Source of the DNA: Curtobacterium sp. UNCCL20
Lineage (GTDB): Bacteria > Actinomycetota > Actinomycetes > Actinomycetales > Microbacteriaceae
Assembly: GCF_900101675.1 (NCBI RefSeq)
Contig: NZ_FNKG01000004.1
Coordinates: 481,367-545,366, forward strand
Direction: 5' to 3'
Length of the DNA stretch: 64,000 bases
The position numbers were made by a program, and so were the translations under genes. Position 1 is the first letter of the stretch, and each line of letters opens with the position of its first letter. This document shows, piece by piece, positions 55,394 to 63,952 of this stretch. Below the pieces are notes generated by a model that saw nothing but the letters and a program-made list of their open reading frames with translations, was not told where the DNA came from and searched no databases.

Positions 55394-55442
55394 CGTTGTC
55401 CTCTCGGTCTGCTTCGTCGCAGTCCACGTTGTGAGCGCGATT

Positions 55443-55464
55443 GTTACACGCTTAAACTAAGTCG
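55443..55464. promoter_or_regulatory. Candidate ROK operator in the divergent promoter
   Basis: GTTACACGC is followed by AACTAAGTCG (55455-55464). Both elements recur, GTTACACGC as its complement GCGTGTAAC, at 62427-62442 in front of the GH42 gene. It lies between the divergent binding-protein and GH2 genes. Confidence 0.5.
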
Positions 55465-55508
55465 GTCAAGAGGGTGCGACGAAGCACCCGACGAGCATGG
55501 GAGACGCG

Positions 55509-58061
55509 ATGGAGCGGACGACGCTGGACGGCACGTGGACGGTCGAGGCGGTGGAGGGACCGCCGGAGTCGGACGCGTTCCGCACCCCGGTGGAGGCGGT
55601 GGTCCCCGGCTGCGTGCACACCGACCTGCTCCGAGCGGGCCGGATCGACGACCCGTTCGACGGTGACGAAGAGGCGGCGACACAGTGGATCGGCGACACG
55701 GTCTGGCGGTACCGCCGCACGTTCGAGTGGGCAGGAGACGCCGACGCCCAGCGTCACGACCTCGTCGCGGACGGCCTCGACACCCTCGCCACGATCGAGC
55801 TCAACGGCATCGTCGTCGCGACCACCCGCAACCAGCACCGCTCGTACCGGTTCCCCGTCGGGCACCTGCTCCGCCCGGGCACGAACGAGGTCGTCGTCAC
55901 CTTCGACGCCCCGGTGCCCGCTGCCGAGCGGCTGTCGGAGCTGCACGGCGGCGAGCTCCCCCACGTCAACCACCACCCGTACAACGCACTCCGCAAGAAC
56001 GCGTCGAACTTCGGCTGGGACTGGGGCATCGACGTCGCCACGAGCGGGATCTGGAAGTCCATCGGTATCGAGTCCTGGAGCGGCGCCCGCATCGCGGCCG
56101 TCCGCCCGCTCGTCGACGTCGACGGCACGTCCGGTGTGCTCACCGCCCACGTGGACGTCGAGCTCGCGGGCTCGTCCGGTCGGTTCTCGCAGGCCATCGG
56201 GAACGCGCCGGTCGCGTCCGCCGGTGCTGCCGCGGCAGCCGGCCTGGAGGCACGGATCACCGTGGCCCCGCACCGCGCGACCGCAGCGCGGTCGGCCACC
56301 GACACCGCGCCTCCAGGCCAGAACGTCGTCACCGGTTCCGGTGCGGTCGCCGGTGGCTCCGCCACCGTCCGTGTCGTCGTGCCGGACGTCGCCGTCTGGT
56401 GGCCGCGCGGCGAGGGCGACCAGCCGCTCTACGACGTCCGCGTCGAGGTCGGCGACGACGTCTGGACCGGCCGCGTCGGGTTCCGCACCGTGTCGCTCGA
56501 CACCGCCGCAGATGCCGGCGGCGCGCCGTTCCTGCTCCGGGTCAACGACCGTCCGGTGATCGTCCGCGGGGCGAACTGGATCCCGGACCACGCGTTCCTC
56601 ACCGAGATGACACCGGCGCGCTACGCGGCACGCATCGACGACGCCGTCGCGGCGAACATGAACCTCCTCCGCATCTGGGGCGGCGGGATCTACGAGTCCG
56701 ACGACCTGTACGACCGGTGCGACGAGCTCGGGATCCTCGTCTGGCAGGACTTCCTGTTCGCCTGCGCCGCCTACGCCGAGGAGCCCTGGCTCGCCGACGA
56801 GGTCGAGCCCGAGGTCCGCGAGGCCGTCACCCGCCTCAGCCCGCACCCCTCGCTCGTGGTGTGGAACGGCAACAACGAGAACCTCGTCGCCTACGCGGAG
56901 TGGGGCTGGCGGCCGTCGCTCGTCGGCCGGACCTGGGGCAACGGGTACTACCGCTCGCTGCTCCCCGCCGTCGTCGCCGAGCTCGACCCGACCCGTCCGT
57001 ACACGCCGGGCAGCCCGTTCTCGTTCGACGAGTACCTGACGCCGAACGACGAGCGGAACGGCAGCGTCCACATCTGGGACGTCTGGAACCGCCTCGACTA
57101 CCGCGCCTACGCCGACTGGAAGCCGCGCTTCGTGGCGGAGTTCGGGTTCCAGGGGCCGCCGGCGTGGTCGACCCTGACGGCGGTCGTGCACGACGAGCCG
57201 CTCGACCCGGACGGGCACCAGATGCTCGTGCACCAGAAGGCCGACCAGGGCAACCGGAAGCTCGCCGACGGCATGCGCGGGCACCTGCCCGAGCCGACCT
57301 CCATCGAGGACTGGCACTTCGCCGCGCAGCTCAACCAGGCGCACGCGATCCGGTTCGGCATGGAGTGGTTCCGCTCCCGCACGCCCGACAACACCGGGAT
57401 GATCGTCTGGCAGCTCAACGATGACTGGCCGGTGGTGTCGTGGGCGCTCGTCGACCACGCGGGCATCCGGAAGCCGGTCTGGTACGCGGTGCGGCAGGCG
57501 TACCAGCCGGTGCTGTTGACGGTGCAGCCGGGGGCCGGCGACGCGCAGGGCGGTCTCGACGTCGTGCTCGTGAACGCGTCCGGCGCCGCCGTCTCCGACG
57601 AGGTCACGGTGTCCCGTGTCCGGTTCGACGGCACGGTGCTCGCCGCGGAGTCGTTCCCGCTCGCCGCCGAGCCCGCGGACGCCGACCGTGTCACGCTGCC
57701 GTCGTTCCTGGGCGCACCGGACGATGACGCGTCCGAGGTGCTCGTCGTCACGGGTGCCGGCACCCGCACGGTGTTCGACTTCGCCGAGGTCGTCGACCAG
57801 CGGCTGACTCCTGCGCCGTTCACTGCGTCCGTGTCGGCGACGCCGGACGGCGCCCAGGTCACCGTGACGGCGTCGTCCTACGCCCGGGACGTCTCGCTCT
57901 TCCCGGACCGGGTCGACGCCGCGGCCCGGGTGGACGAGGGACTCGTGTCCCTCCTCCCGGGTGAGTCCGTGACGTTCACCGTCACGGGTGCACCCGGCAT
58001 CGACACCGCGGCGCTGACGTCCCCGCTGGTGCTGCGCCATGCGGGGTCGCTGCTCGGGTAG
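55509..58061 (+). CDS. GH2 beta-mannosidase
   Basis: About 850 residues. Jelly-roll, immunoglobulin-like and TIM-barrel domains in GH2 order, with the beta-mannosidase features NASNFGWDWGIDVATSGIWK and WGGGIYESDDLYDRCDELGILVWQDF. The acid/base is Glu457 (WNGNNEN) and the nucleophile Glu544 (VAEFGFQG). It releases mannose from beta-1,4-manno-oligosaccharides in the cytosol. ATG 55509 is preferred over 55497 because GGGAGA lies at the right distance. An in-frame palindromic insert at 56241-56319 adds a GLEARITVAPHRATAARS-type peptide. Confidence 0.92.
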   Translation: MERTTLDGTWTVEAVEGPPESDAFRTPVEAVVPGCVHTDLLRAGRIDDPFDGDEEAATQWIGDTVWRYRRTFEWAGDADAQRHDLVADGLDTLATIELNGIVVATTRNQHRSYRFPVGHLLRPGTNEVVVTFDAPVPAAERLSELHGGELPHVNHHPYNALRKNASNFGWDWGIDVATSGIWKSIGIESWSGARIAAVRPLVDVDGTSGVLTAHVDVELAGSSGRFSQAIGNAPVASAGAAAAAGLEARITVAPHRATAARSATDTAPPGQNVVTGSGAVAGGSATVRVVVPDVAVWWPRGEGDQPLYDVRVEVGDDVWTGRVGFRTVSLDTAADAGGAPFLLRVNDRPVIVRGANWIPDHAFLTEMTPARYAARIDDAVAANMNLLRIWGGGIYESDDLYDRCDELGILVWQDFLFACAAYAEEPWLADEVEPEVREAVTRLSPHPSLVVWNGNNENLVAYAEWGWRPSLVGRTWGNGYYRSLLPAVVAELDPTRPYTPGSPFSFDEYLTPNDERNGSVHIWDVWNRLDYRAYADWKPRFVAEFGFQGPPAWSTLTAVVHDEPLDPDGHQMLVHQKADQGNRKLADGMRGHLPEPTSIEDWHFAAQLNQAHAIRFGMEWFRSRTPDNTGMIVWQLNDDWPVVSWALVDHAGIRKPVWYAVRQAYQPVLLTVQPGAGDAQGGLDVVLVNASGAAVSDEVTVSRVRFDGTVLAAESFPLAAEPADADRVTLPSFLGAPDDDASEVLVVTGAGTRTVFDFAEVVDQRLTPAPFTASVSATPDGAQVTVTASSYARDVSLFPDRVDAAARVDEGLVSLLPGESVTFTVTGAPGIDTAALTSPLVLRHAGSLLG
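56241..56319. repeat. Palindromic element inside the beta-mannosidase gene
   Basis: GGCCTGGAGGCACGG (56241-56255) and CCGCGCCTCCAGGCC (56305-56319) are inverted copies (one mismatch) of the dispersed element, flanking 49 bases. The reading frame passes through, encoding an Ala/Arg/Thr-rich peptide of about 27 residues in a region between GH2 domains. Confidence 0.65.
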
Positions 58062-58081
58062 GACACCTCCCGAGACCGCGA

Positions 58082-58129
58082 CGACGGCGGTTGCTCGCAG
58101 CGCTCCGGCACTGCGAGCAACCGCCGTCG
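58082..58129. terminator. Bidirectional terminator-like hairpin
   Basis: Perfect 19-bp arms (58082-58100 and 58111-58129) around a 10-base loop, between the convergent GH2 and GH36 genes. No T-tract on either side. Confidence 0.6.
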
Positions 58130-58162
58130 CGCGGTGCGGAGCCCCGTCGCGCGGGGAACCGT

Positions 58163-60355
58163 TCAGTCGAGCGCGTCGAGCGGGTCGAGCGGGTCGAGCG
58201 GGTCGAGCGCGAGCACGATCGCGGTCCCCGGCGCGAGCATCGGCAGCCGGGCACCCACGTCCGCGAACACCGCCCCCGTGAGCTCCAGCGCCCCGCGCCC
58301 GATCCAGGGCGGCGGCACCGGGTCGAGCCCGCGCGGCACGGCGAGGCCCGCGACCGGAGCGAGCCGGTAGCGACGCTCCCGGTCGAGCCCCGGCACCCGC
58401 AGCGGCACCGCGAGCGACCGCGGCCCCGTCACGGTCCGTGCCACCCGCACGAGCGCCCGCGACCCGTCCCGGGCGACGACCGCGGTCGCGTCCAGCCCGG
58501 GGTCGCCGAGGTCGAGGTGCCGGAGCCGCCCGGAGTGCAGGAACCCGCGCTCCCGCCGGTACAGCGCCGTCCACGCCCGGAGCCGGTCCCGTTCCTCGGC
58601 GGACAGCCGCGTGATGTCCGTCTCGATCCCCGCCGAGCCGAACAGCGACACCGCCATCCGGAAGTCCAGGTCGAGGTGTCGACCGGTGGTGTGCGAGACC
58701 TCGGGGCCGACGTGCGACCCGATGAGTTCGAGGGGCAGCAGCAGCTCGGTCCAGCGCTGGATCGGCAGCCGCTCCATGGCGTCGTTCGAGTCCGACGCCC
58801 AGACCCGGTCGGTCCGTTCGAGCACCCCGAGGTCGACCCGGGCTCCCCCGCTGGCACACGCCTCGATCTCGAGCCACGGGTGGCGTCGGCGGAGCTCGTC
58901 CATCAGCGCGTAGACGCCGCGGGTGTGCGCGTCGACGCCGGCGCGGCCCGCGTGGACGGCGTGCACGAGGTCCCGGTTCTGGTCCCACTTCACGAAGTCG
59001 ACGTGGTGCTCCCCGATGATCGTCGACATGGCCTCGAGCACGTGCTCGCGGGCCGCCGGGTTCGCCAGGTCGAGGACGTACTGGTTCCGCCAGGTGCGGA
59101 CGTCGTCCTCGGGGCGCTGGAGCATCCACTCCGGGTGGGCCGTGGCGAGCTCGGACACCGGGCTCACCATCTCCGGCTCGAACCACAGCCCGAACTCCAT
59201 GCCGAGCTGCCGGACGTGGGTGACGAGCGGCGCGAGGCCGTCCGGCCACACCGTCGGGTCCACCCGCCAGTCGCCGAGCGAGGTGGTGTCGGACCGTCGG
59301 CCCGTGAACCAGCCGTCGTCGAGGACGAACCGCTCGACCCCGACGTCGGCGGCAGCGTCGGCCAGGGCGACCAGCGGCGCGAGCTCCTGCCGGTAGTAGA
59401 CGGCCTCCCACGTGTTGAGCACCACCGGACGCGGGCGGGCCGGGTGCCCGGGACGTGCGCGGAGTGACTCGTGCAGGCGGTCGGACAGCCCGTCGAGGCC
59501 GGCGTCGCTCCACACGAACACGGCGTCGGGGCTCGTGAACGTCTCCCCCTGGCCGAGCACGACCTCGCCGGCACGGAGCAGTTCGCCCGCCCCGAGCACC
59601 GGCCGGGCCTCGGCGAGGACGTCGTACCGGTGGACCGAGTCCGCGCTCCACGCCAGGTGCACGGCCCAGACCTCGCCCGCGTCGTCCGAGAAGCCCGGGG
59701 TCCCGAGCACGAGCAGGGTCGGCGCGTCGTGCCCGGTGCGACCACGGCGGCTCTCCCGCGCGTGACTGCCGTGGGTGAGCGCCCGTCGTTGCGGGGTGCG
59801 CTCCCGGGTCCAGCGACCCGCGAGGTCGAACACCTCGCCCGCCCGCTCGCCGATCGGCAGGACGGCCTCGAGCGCCTGCAGGTGCACCGGTGCCGCGGCC
59901 TCGTTCGTGACCACGTGCCGCACACGCACCAGCCCGGCGTCGTCGATGGTGACGGCGCTCCGGAGCGACAGCGAGGTCGACGTCGCCGTGACCTCGATGC
60001 CCCGCTCGTCCGACACGACCTCGACACCTTCCCACCGCGGGACGAGCGGCAGCCCGTCCACGTGTCCGGTGACGGCGGGACGCCCCTCCCACCCGTCCCG
60101 TTCCGTCGGCAGCACGGTGAGCGGCCACGGCACGTCGAAGCCGCTCGGGGTGACCGGCCGGCCGAGCGCCAGCAGCAGTTCCTCGGCGTCGCCGTCCGGC
60201 AGCGGCCCGACGTCCCGGCCCCAGTGCAGCACCTCGGGCAGCCCGTCCAGGGCCGTCGCGAGCACCAGCGACACACCGCCGGCGCGCAGCACGTGCAGCG
60301 CCCGTGCGGAGCGGACGCGTTCCGGCGGCACCACGCCGCGGTCGAGGACCGTCAC
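58163..60355 (-). CDS. GH36 alpha-galactosidase (second copy)
   Basis: 730 residues. Motifs FVLDDGWF, LWFEPEMVSP, nucleophile Asp458 (FVKWDQN) and acid/base Asp508 (ACASGGARVDLGVL) are canonical for bacterial GH36 (AgaA/RafA-like). The C-terminus ends in a DPLDPLDPLDALD run encoded by a 9-bp tandem repeat (about 58173-58205). It overlaps the GH42 stop by four bases, so both are coexpressed. It differs clearly from the other GH36 in the cluster and probably has another chain-length preference. Confidence 0.93.
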   Translation of the reverse strand: MTVLDRGVVPPERVRSARALHVLRAGGVSLVLATALDGLPEVLHWGRDVGPLPDGDAEELLLALGRPVTPSGFDVPWPLTVLPTERDGWEGRPAVTGHVDGLPLVPRWEGVEVVSDERGIEVTATSTSLSLRSAVTIDDAGLVRVRHVVTNEAAAPVHLQALEAVLPIGERAGEVFDLAGRWTRERTPQRRALTHGSHARESRRGRTGHDAPTLLVLGTPGFSDDAGEVWAVHLAWSADSVHRYDVLAEARPVLGAGELLRAGEVVLGQGETFTSPDAVFVWSDAGLDGLSDRLHESLRARPGHPARPRPVVLNTWEAVYYRQELAPLVALADAAADVGVERFVLDDGWFTGRRSDTTSLGDWRVDPTVWPDGLAPLVTHVRQLGMEFGLWFEPEMVSPVSELATAHPEWMLQRPEDDVRTWRNQYVLDLANPAAREHVLEAMSTIIGEHHVDFVKWDQNRDLVHAVHAGRAGVDAHTRGVYALMDELRRRHPWLEIEACASGGARVDLGVLERTDRVWASDSNDAMERLPIQRWTELLLPLELIGSHVGPEVSHTTGRHLDLDFRMAVSLFGSAGIETDITRLSAEERDRLRAWTALYRRERGFLHSGRLRHLDLGDPGLDATAVVARDGSRALVRVARTVTGPRSLAVPLRVPGLDRERRYRLAPVAGLAVPRGLDPVPPPWIGRGALELTGAVFADVGARLPMLAPGTAIVLALDPLDPLDPLDALD

Positions 60356-62367
60356 GACGCACGCTCCTCGCGGAGGACGCGGACGCGTCCGGCCGGCACC
60401 GTCGTCTCGGGACCGTGGACGGAGCCGTCCAACAGGTCGGTCCCCACCGCCCGCACGACGACGTCGTCCGCCCCGTGGTTGAGCAGGAACAGGAAGCCGT
60501 CACCGCTGTCGCTGACGCGACGCACTGCCTCCAGGCCTGGAGGCGCGGTGACCGTCCGCGGGATCGCGCGGTCCGCGATGATCCGGTCCACCACGCGCTG
60601 GGTGCTGTCGTCCGGCAGCATCGCCGACACGTACCAGGCGTCGCCGCCGGCGACGCGGCGGGTGACCGCCGCACGACCCGCGAGCGGGCCGTCGGTGTAG
60701 CGGACCACCACGTCGGCGTCCTCGACGACCACGGCCTCCGCCCAGTCGGTGACGACGCCGCCGTCGTCGAGCGTGACCGACTCGTCGGTCTGCAGCGGCG
60801 TGAACTCCTCGCTCCACGCACCGAGCACGTCGCGGAACGCACCCGGGTAGCCGCCCGTCCGGATGCGCGCCGTCTCGTCGGCGACCCCGGAGAGGTACGT
60901 CACCACGAGCGTCGCGCCCCGGTCGACCACGGCCGACAGCCGTGCCGCGGCGGCGTCGTCGACGATGAGCAGGGTGGGCAGGACGACCACGTCGTACCCG
61001 TCGAGGTCGGCGTCGAGGGGCACCACGTCGGTCAGGACCTGCCGGTCGTGGAAGGCCCGGTGCCACGCGCGGATCTCCCGGCCGTAGCGGAGGGCGCGGT
61101 GTGGCTTGAGCCCGGACTGCAGCGCCCAGCCGGACGCCTCGTCGACCACGATCGCGACCCGCGCCGGCTCGACGCGGCTGCCCTGCACGGGCGCGAGCGC
61201 CTGCAGGGCCCGGCCGAGCGCGCACACTTCACGCCACACGCGGGTGCGGGTCCCGGCGTGCGGGACCATCGCGGAGTGGAACTGCTCGGCGCCCGCGGTC
61301 GAGGCGCGCCACTGGAAGAAGAGTGCGCCGTCGGACCCGCGGGCGACGTGGGCCAGGGAGTTCCGGACGAGCTCGCCGGGGTCCTTCGCGCGGTTCCGCT
61401 GCTGCCAGCTCGGACCGCCCGTCGAGTGCTCCATGAGCAGCCACGGCGCACGGTCCCGGGTCATCCCCCGCATCCGGTCGCCCGCGACGGCGAGGTCCTG
61501 CTCGCGCCGGTGGTCGTCCACGAGCGTGTAGTGGTCGTTCGCGGGGATCGCCACGTGCTTCGCCCACTCGGCGTAGTCGACGACCTGCGAGCCGGCACCC
61601 ACCATGAAGTTCGTCGTGACGGGCACCTCGGAGTGCTGCTCGATGACGGCCCGTTCGGCGTCGAAGTGCCGGAGCAGGGCGTCCGAGGAGTACCGCTCGA
61701 AGTCGAGCGCCAGGCCCGGGTTCGGTGCTCCGCCGACTCCTCGCGGCGGCGAGACCTCGTCGAACGCCGTGTAGGTGTGGCCCCAGAAGGCCGTGCCCCA
61801 CGCCGCGTTCGCTGCCTCGATGTCGCCGTACTTCGCCGCCAGCCACCGCCGGAAGTCCGCGGCGGACTCCTCGCAGTAGCAGCGGCCGTTGCCGCCCCCG
61901 AGCTCGTTGCTGACGTGCCACAGCCGGACGGCTGGGTGTGCGCCGTAGCGCTCGGCGAGGGCCGCCACGATGCGGAGGGCGTGCTCCCGGAACAGCGTCG
62001 ACGCCGGGCACCAGCCCAGGCGGCCGCCCGGACGCTCCCGGCGCTCCGTCGCGTCCACCGGCAGGATCTCGGGGTGCGCCGTGAGGAGCCAGTTCGGCGG
62101 TGCGGCGGTCGGCGTCGCGAGGTCCACCGCGATGCCGTTCTCATGCAGGAGGTCGAGCACGGCGTCGAGCCAGTCGAAGGTGAACTCCCCCGGCGACCGC
62201 TCGAGCAACGCCCACGAGAAGACCCCGACGGTGACGAGGTTCACCCCCGCCTCGCGCATCAGCCGGACGTCCTCGTGCCAGACGTCGCGGGGCCACTGCT
62301 CGGGGCTGTAGTCACCGCCGAAGGACAGGCCGTCGGTGGGCCAGGGAACGGTGGGGGCAGCGGGCAC
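60352..62367 (-). CDS. GH42 beta-galactosidase
   Basis: 671 residues: FGGDYSPEQWP at the start, acid/base Glu155 (WHVSNELGG), nucleophile Glu313 (LLMEHSTGG), and a beta-galactosidase trimerisation domain after about residue 390. Cys residues in RCYCEES fit the zinc site of GH42. Cytosolic; hydrolyses beta-galactosides such as galacto-oligosaccharides. GC-rich palindromic element GCCTCCAGGCCTGGAGGC (60527-60544) lies near its 3' end and encodes PPGLEAV. It is transcribed from the region carrying the operator and the 18-bp repeats. Confidence 0.94.
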   Translation of the reverse strand: MPAAPTVPWPTDGLSFGGDYSPEQWPRDVWHEDVRLMREAGVNLVTVGVFSWALLERSPGEFTFDWLDAVLDLLHENGIAVDLATPTAAPPNWLLTAHPEILPVDATERRERPGGRLGWCPASTLFREHALRIVAALAERYGAHPAVRLWHVSNELGGGNGRCYCEESAADFRRWLAAKYGDIEAANAAWGTAFWGHTYTAFDEVSPPRGVGGAPNPGLALDFERYSSDALLRHFDAERAVIEQHSEVPVTTNFMVGAGSQVVDYAEWAKHVAIPANDHYTLVDDHRREQDLAVAGDRMRGMTRDRAPWLLMEHSTGGPSWQQRNRAKDPGELVRNSLAHVARGSDGALFFQWRASTAGAEQFHSAMVPHAGTRTRVWREVCALGRALQALAPVQGSRVEPARVAIVVDEASGWALQSGLKPHRALRYGREIRAWHRAFHDRQVLTDVVPLDADLDGYDVVVLPTLLIVDDAAAARLSAVVDRGATLVVTYLSGVADETARIRTGGYPGAFRDVLGAWSEEFTPLQTDESVTLDDGGVVTDWAEAVVVEDADVVVRYTDGPLAGRAAVTRRVAGGDAWYVSAMLPDDSTQRVVDRIIADRAIPRTVTAPPGLEAVRRVSDSGDGFLFLLNHGADDVVVRAVGTDLLDGSVHGPETTVPAGRVRVLREERAS

Positions 62368-62426
62368 GACATCTCCTTCGATGGGTGGACCGCACCAGCC
62401 TCCCGGTTCTCGGGGGCTTTGTCAAC

Positions 62427-62442
62427 GCGTGTAACTAAGTCG
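62427..62442 (-). promoter_or_regulatory. Candidate ROK operator before GH42
   Basis: GCGTGTAAC overlaps AACTAAGTCG here; the same two elements occur at 55443-55464. It is about 60 bases upstream of the GH42 start and adjoins the 18-bp repeat array. Confidence 0.5.
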
Positions 62443-62450
62443 TTCGCCTG

Positions 62451-62612
62451 CCTCGTTCACTCGCGCCGCCTCGCTCACTCGCGCCGCCTCGCTCACTCGC
62501 GCCGCCTCGCTCACTCGCGCCGCCTCGCTCACTCGCCCCGCCTCGCTCACTCGCCCCGCCTCGCTCACTCGCCCCGCCTCGCTCACTCGCCCCGCCTCGC
62601 TCACTCGCCGAG
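62451..62612. repeat. Tandem array of nine 18-bp units
   Basis: Nine copies of the 18-mer CCTCGCTCACTCGCSCCG. The first five-prime copies have G and the later ones C at the variable base, and the first copy has a T for C. Read on the minus strand the unit is GGC GAG TGA GCG AGG CGG, so the array begins within the last codons and stop of the ROK gene and repeats that stop. It fills most of the ROK-GH42 gap. Confidence 0.9.
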
Positions 62613-63731
62613 GAGGCGGCGGATCGCGAACACCGCGCCGGCTCGTGCCCACTCGGAGAACTCGAACGGCTGCACCTCGATCGCGACGGCTTCGGTGTAC
62701 GGCGCCAGCGCCCCGCGGAGCGCCTCGTCGACGGACGCTCGGGCCAGGTCGTACACCGGCAGGCCGTCGCCCGTGAGAACGATCGCCGAGGGGTCGGCGA
62801 TGAGCACGGCACTGGCGAGGACGACCCCGAGCGCACGGCCGGCGTCCTCGAAGGCCCGGATGGCGCGGGCGTCCCCGGACCGGGCGAGCTCGACCACCTC
62901 GTCGTACGTCGCCCCCTCGTGCCCGGAGTTCCGGACGATCACGGGACTCGGCAGGTAGCTCGAGGCGCAGCCCGCGTGGCCGATGCCGCAGTCCGGCCCG
63001 CCACCGAGCACCGGGAGGTGCCCGATCCGCCCGAGCCGGCCGTGTGCGCCGGTGGAGACCTGCCCGTTCGCGATGAGCCCCAGCCCCAGGCCCTCGCCGA
63101 CCGTGACGAGCACCATCGACCGCCGTCCGGCACCCGCACCGAGCCAGTGCTCCTTCGCCGTCAGTGCGTGCACGTCGTTCGCGGTGAACACCGTCAGACC
63201 CGTGCGCTCCCGGAGCAGGTCGGCGAACGGGACGTCCTGCCACCCGAGGAACTGCGACGACGCGACGATCGACACCCCACCGCGCGACACGACGTCACCC
63301 GGGAGGGACACCCCCGTCGCGCAGATCGCCGGGTGCACCGCGCGGAGCCGATCAGCGACGCCCGCCACCTGGTCCGCGAGGTCCTCCGGAGCCGGAGACA
63401 CGATCGCCTCCTCGTGCAGCGCGAGCACCCGTCCGCCGAGGTCCGTCACGGCGGCGTACACGCGGTCCTTCGTCAGCTTCACGCCGAGGAACTCCCACTC
63501 CCCCGCGCTCGTCTGCAGGAGCTCCGACGGACGACCCGTGGCCCCGCGGACGTCCGTCCCGATCTCCACGACCATCCGGTTGGCCACGAGGGTCCGCATG
63601 GCGCGCGTGAGGCTGGCCCGTGAGAGCCCGAGCGACCGGGCGATCTCCGCGCGCGAGAGGACACCGTGGATGAGGATCTCCCGCAGCGCCAGGCGGGAGC
63701 CCTCGGGCATCGCCGGCCAGGCCTCGGTCAT
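62601..63731 (-). CDS. ROK-family transcriptional repressor
   Basis: 376 residues. An N-terminal MarR-like helix-turn-helix (GVLSRAEIARSLGLSRASLTRAMRTL) precedes a ROK domain with the zinc motif CGIGHAGC and the ATP/sugar region VTVGEGLGLGLIANG. XylR/NagC-type ROK repressors respond to sugars. It heads the GH42-GH36 operon and is the probable regulator of the whole sugar cluster. ATG 63731 has GGAGGAA upstream. The stop lies inside the 18-bp repeat array. Confidence 0.92.
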   Translation of the reverse strand: MTEAWPAMPEGSRLALREILIHGVLSRAEIARSLGLSRASLTRAMRTLVANRMVVEIGTDVRGATGRPSELLQTSAGEWEFLGVKLTKDRVYAAVTDLGGRVLALHEEAIVSPAPEDLADQVAGVADRLRAVHPAICATGVSLPGDVVSRGGVSIVASSQFLGWQDVPFADLLRERTGLTVFTANDVHALTAKEHWLGAGAGRRSMVLVTVGEGLGLGLIANGQVSTGAHGRLGRIGHLPVLGGGPDCGIGHAGCASSYLPSPVIVRNSGHEGATYDEVVELARSGDARAIRAFEDAGRALGVVLASAVLIADPSAIVLTGDGLPVYDLARASVDEALRGALAPYTEAVAIEVQPFEFSEWARAGAVFAIRRLLGE

Positions 63732-63785
63732 CGTTCCTCCGTCGGCTGATCCTATTGGTTCGGGAACCGGCCCGGAAACGCAGAA

Positions 63786-63813
63786 AACCCCTGACCACGG
63801 ATGGTCAGGGGTT
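63786..63813 (-). terminator. rRNA operon terminator
   Basis: AACCCCTGACC and GGTCAGGGGTT form an 11-bp stem with a 6-base loop; on the minus strand it ends in TTTT. It follows the 5S gene and precedes the ROK promoter. Confidence 0.85.
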
Positions 63814-63836
63814 CCCTGGTGTTGCAACGTTGAGTC

Positions 63837-63952
63837 CGGCGGCGTCCTACTCTCCCACAAGGTCCCCCTTGCAGTACCATCGGCGCTGAGAGGCTTAGCT
63901 TCCGGGTTCGGAATGTGACCGGGCGTTTCCCTCTCGCTATGACCACCGGAAC
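63837..63952 (-). rRNA. rrf: 5S ribosomal RNA
   Basis: On the minus strand the sequence runs from GGTGGTCATAGCG through ACGCCCGGTCACATTCCGAACC, AAGCTAAGCC and CGCCGATGGTACTGC to GAGAGTAGGACGCCGCC. These are the conserved helices and loops of actinobacterial 5S rRNA. About 116 bases; ends are placed to within a few bases. The 23S gene must lie beyond the right edge. Confidence 0.97.

Noticed and set aside
55452..60842. A 1796-codon minus-strand open frame
   Set aside because: Its Arg/Gly/Pro-rich translation is typical of antisense frames in 70% GC DNA and it overlaps intact GH2, GH36 and GH42 genes.
62451..62612. CRISPR array
   Set aside because: The 18-bp units are contiguous with no spacers, so this is a tandem repeat, not a CRISPR.
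62422..62840. Repeat-encoded proteins rich in SEAGRV or ERGGA
   Set aside because: They arise by reading the 18-bp array in the wrong frames next to the ROK stop; no start or independent support.
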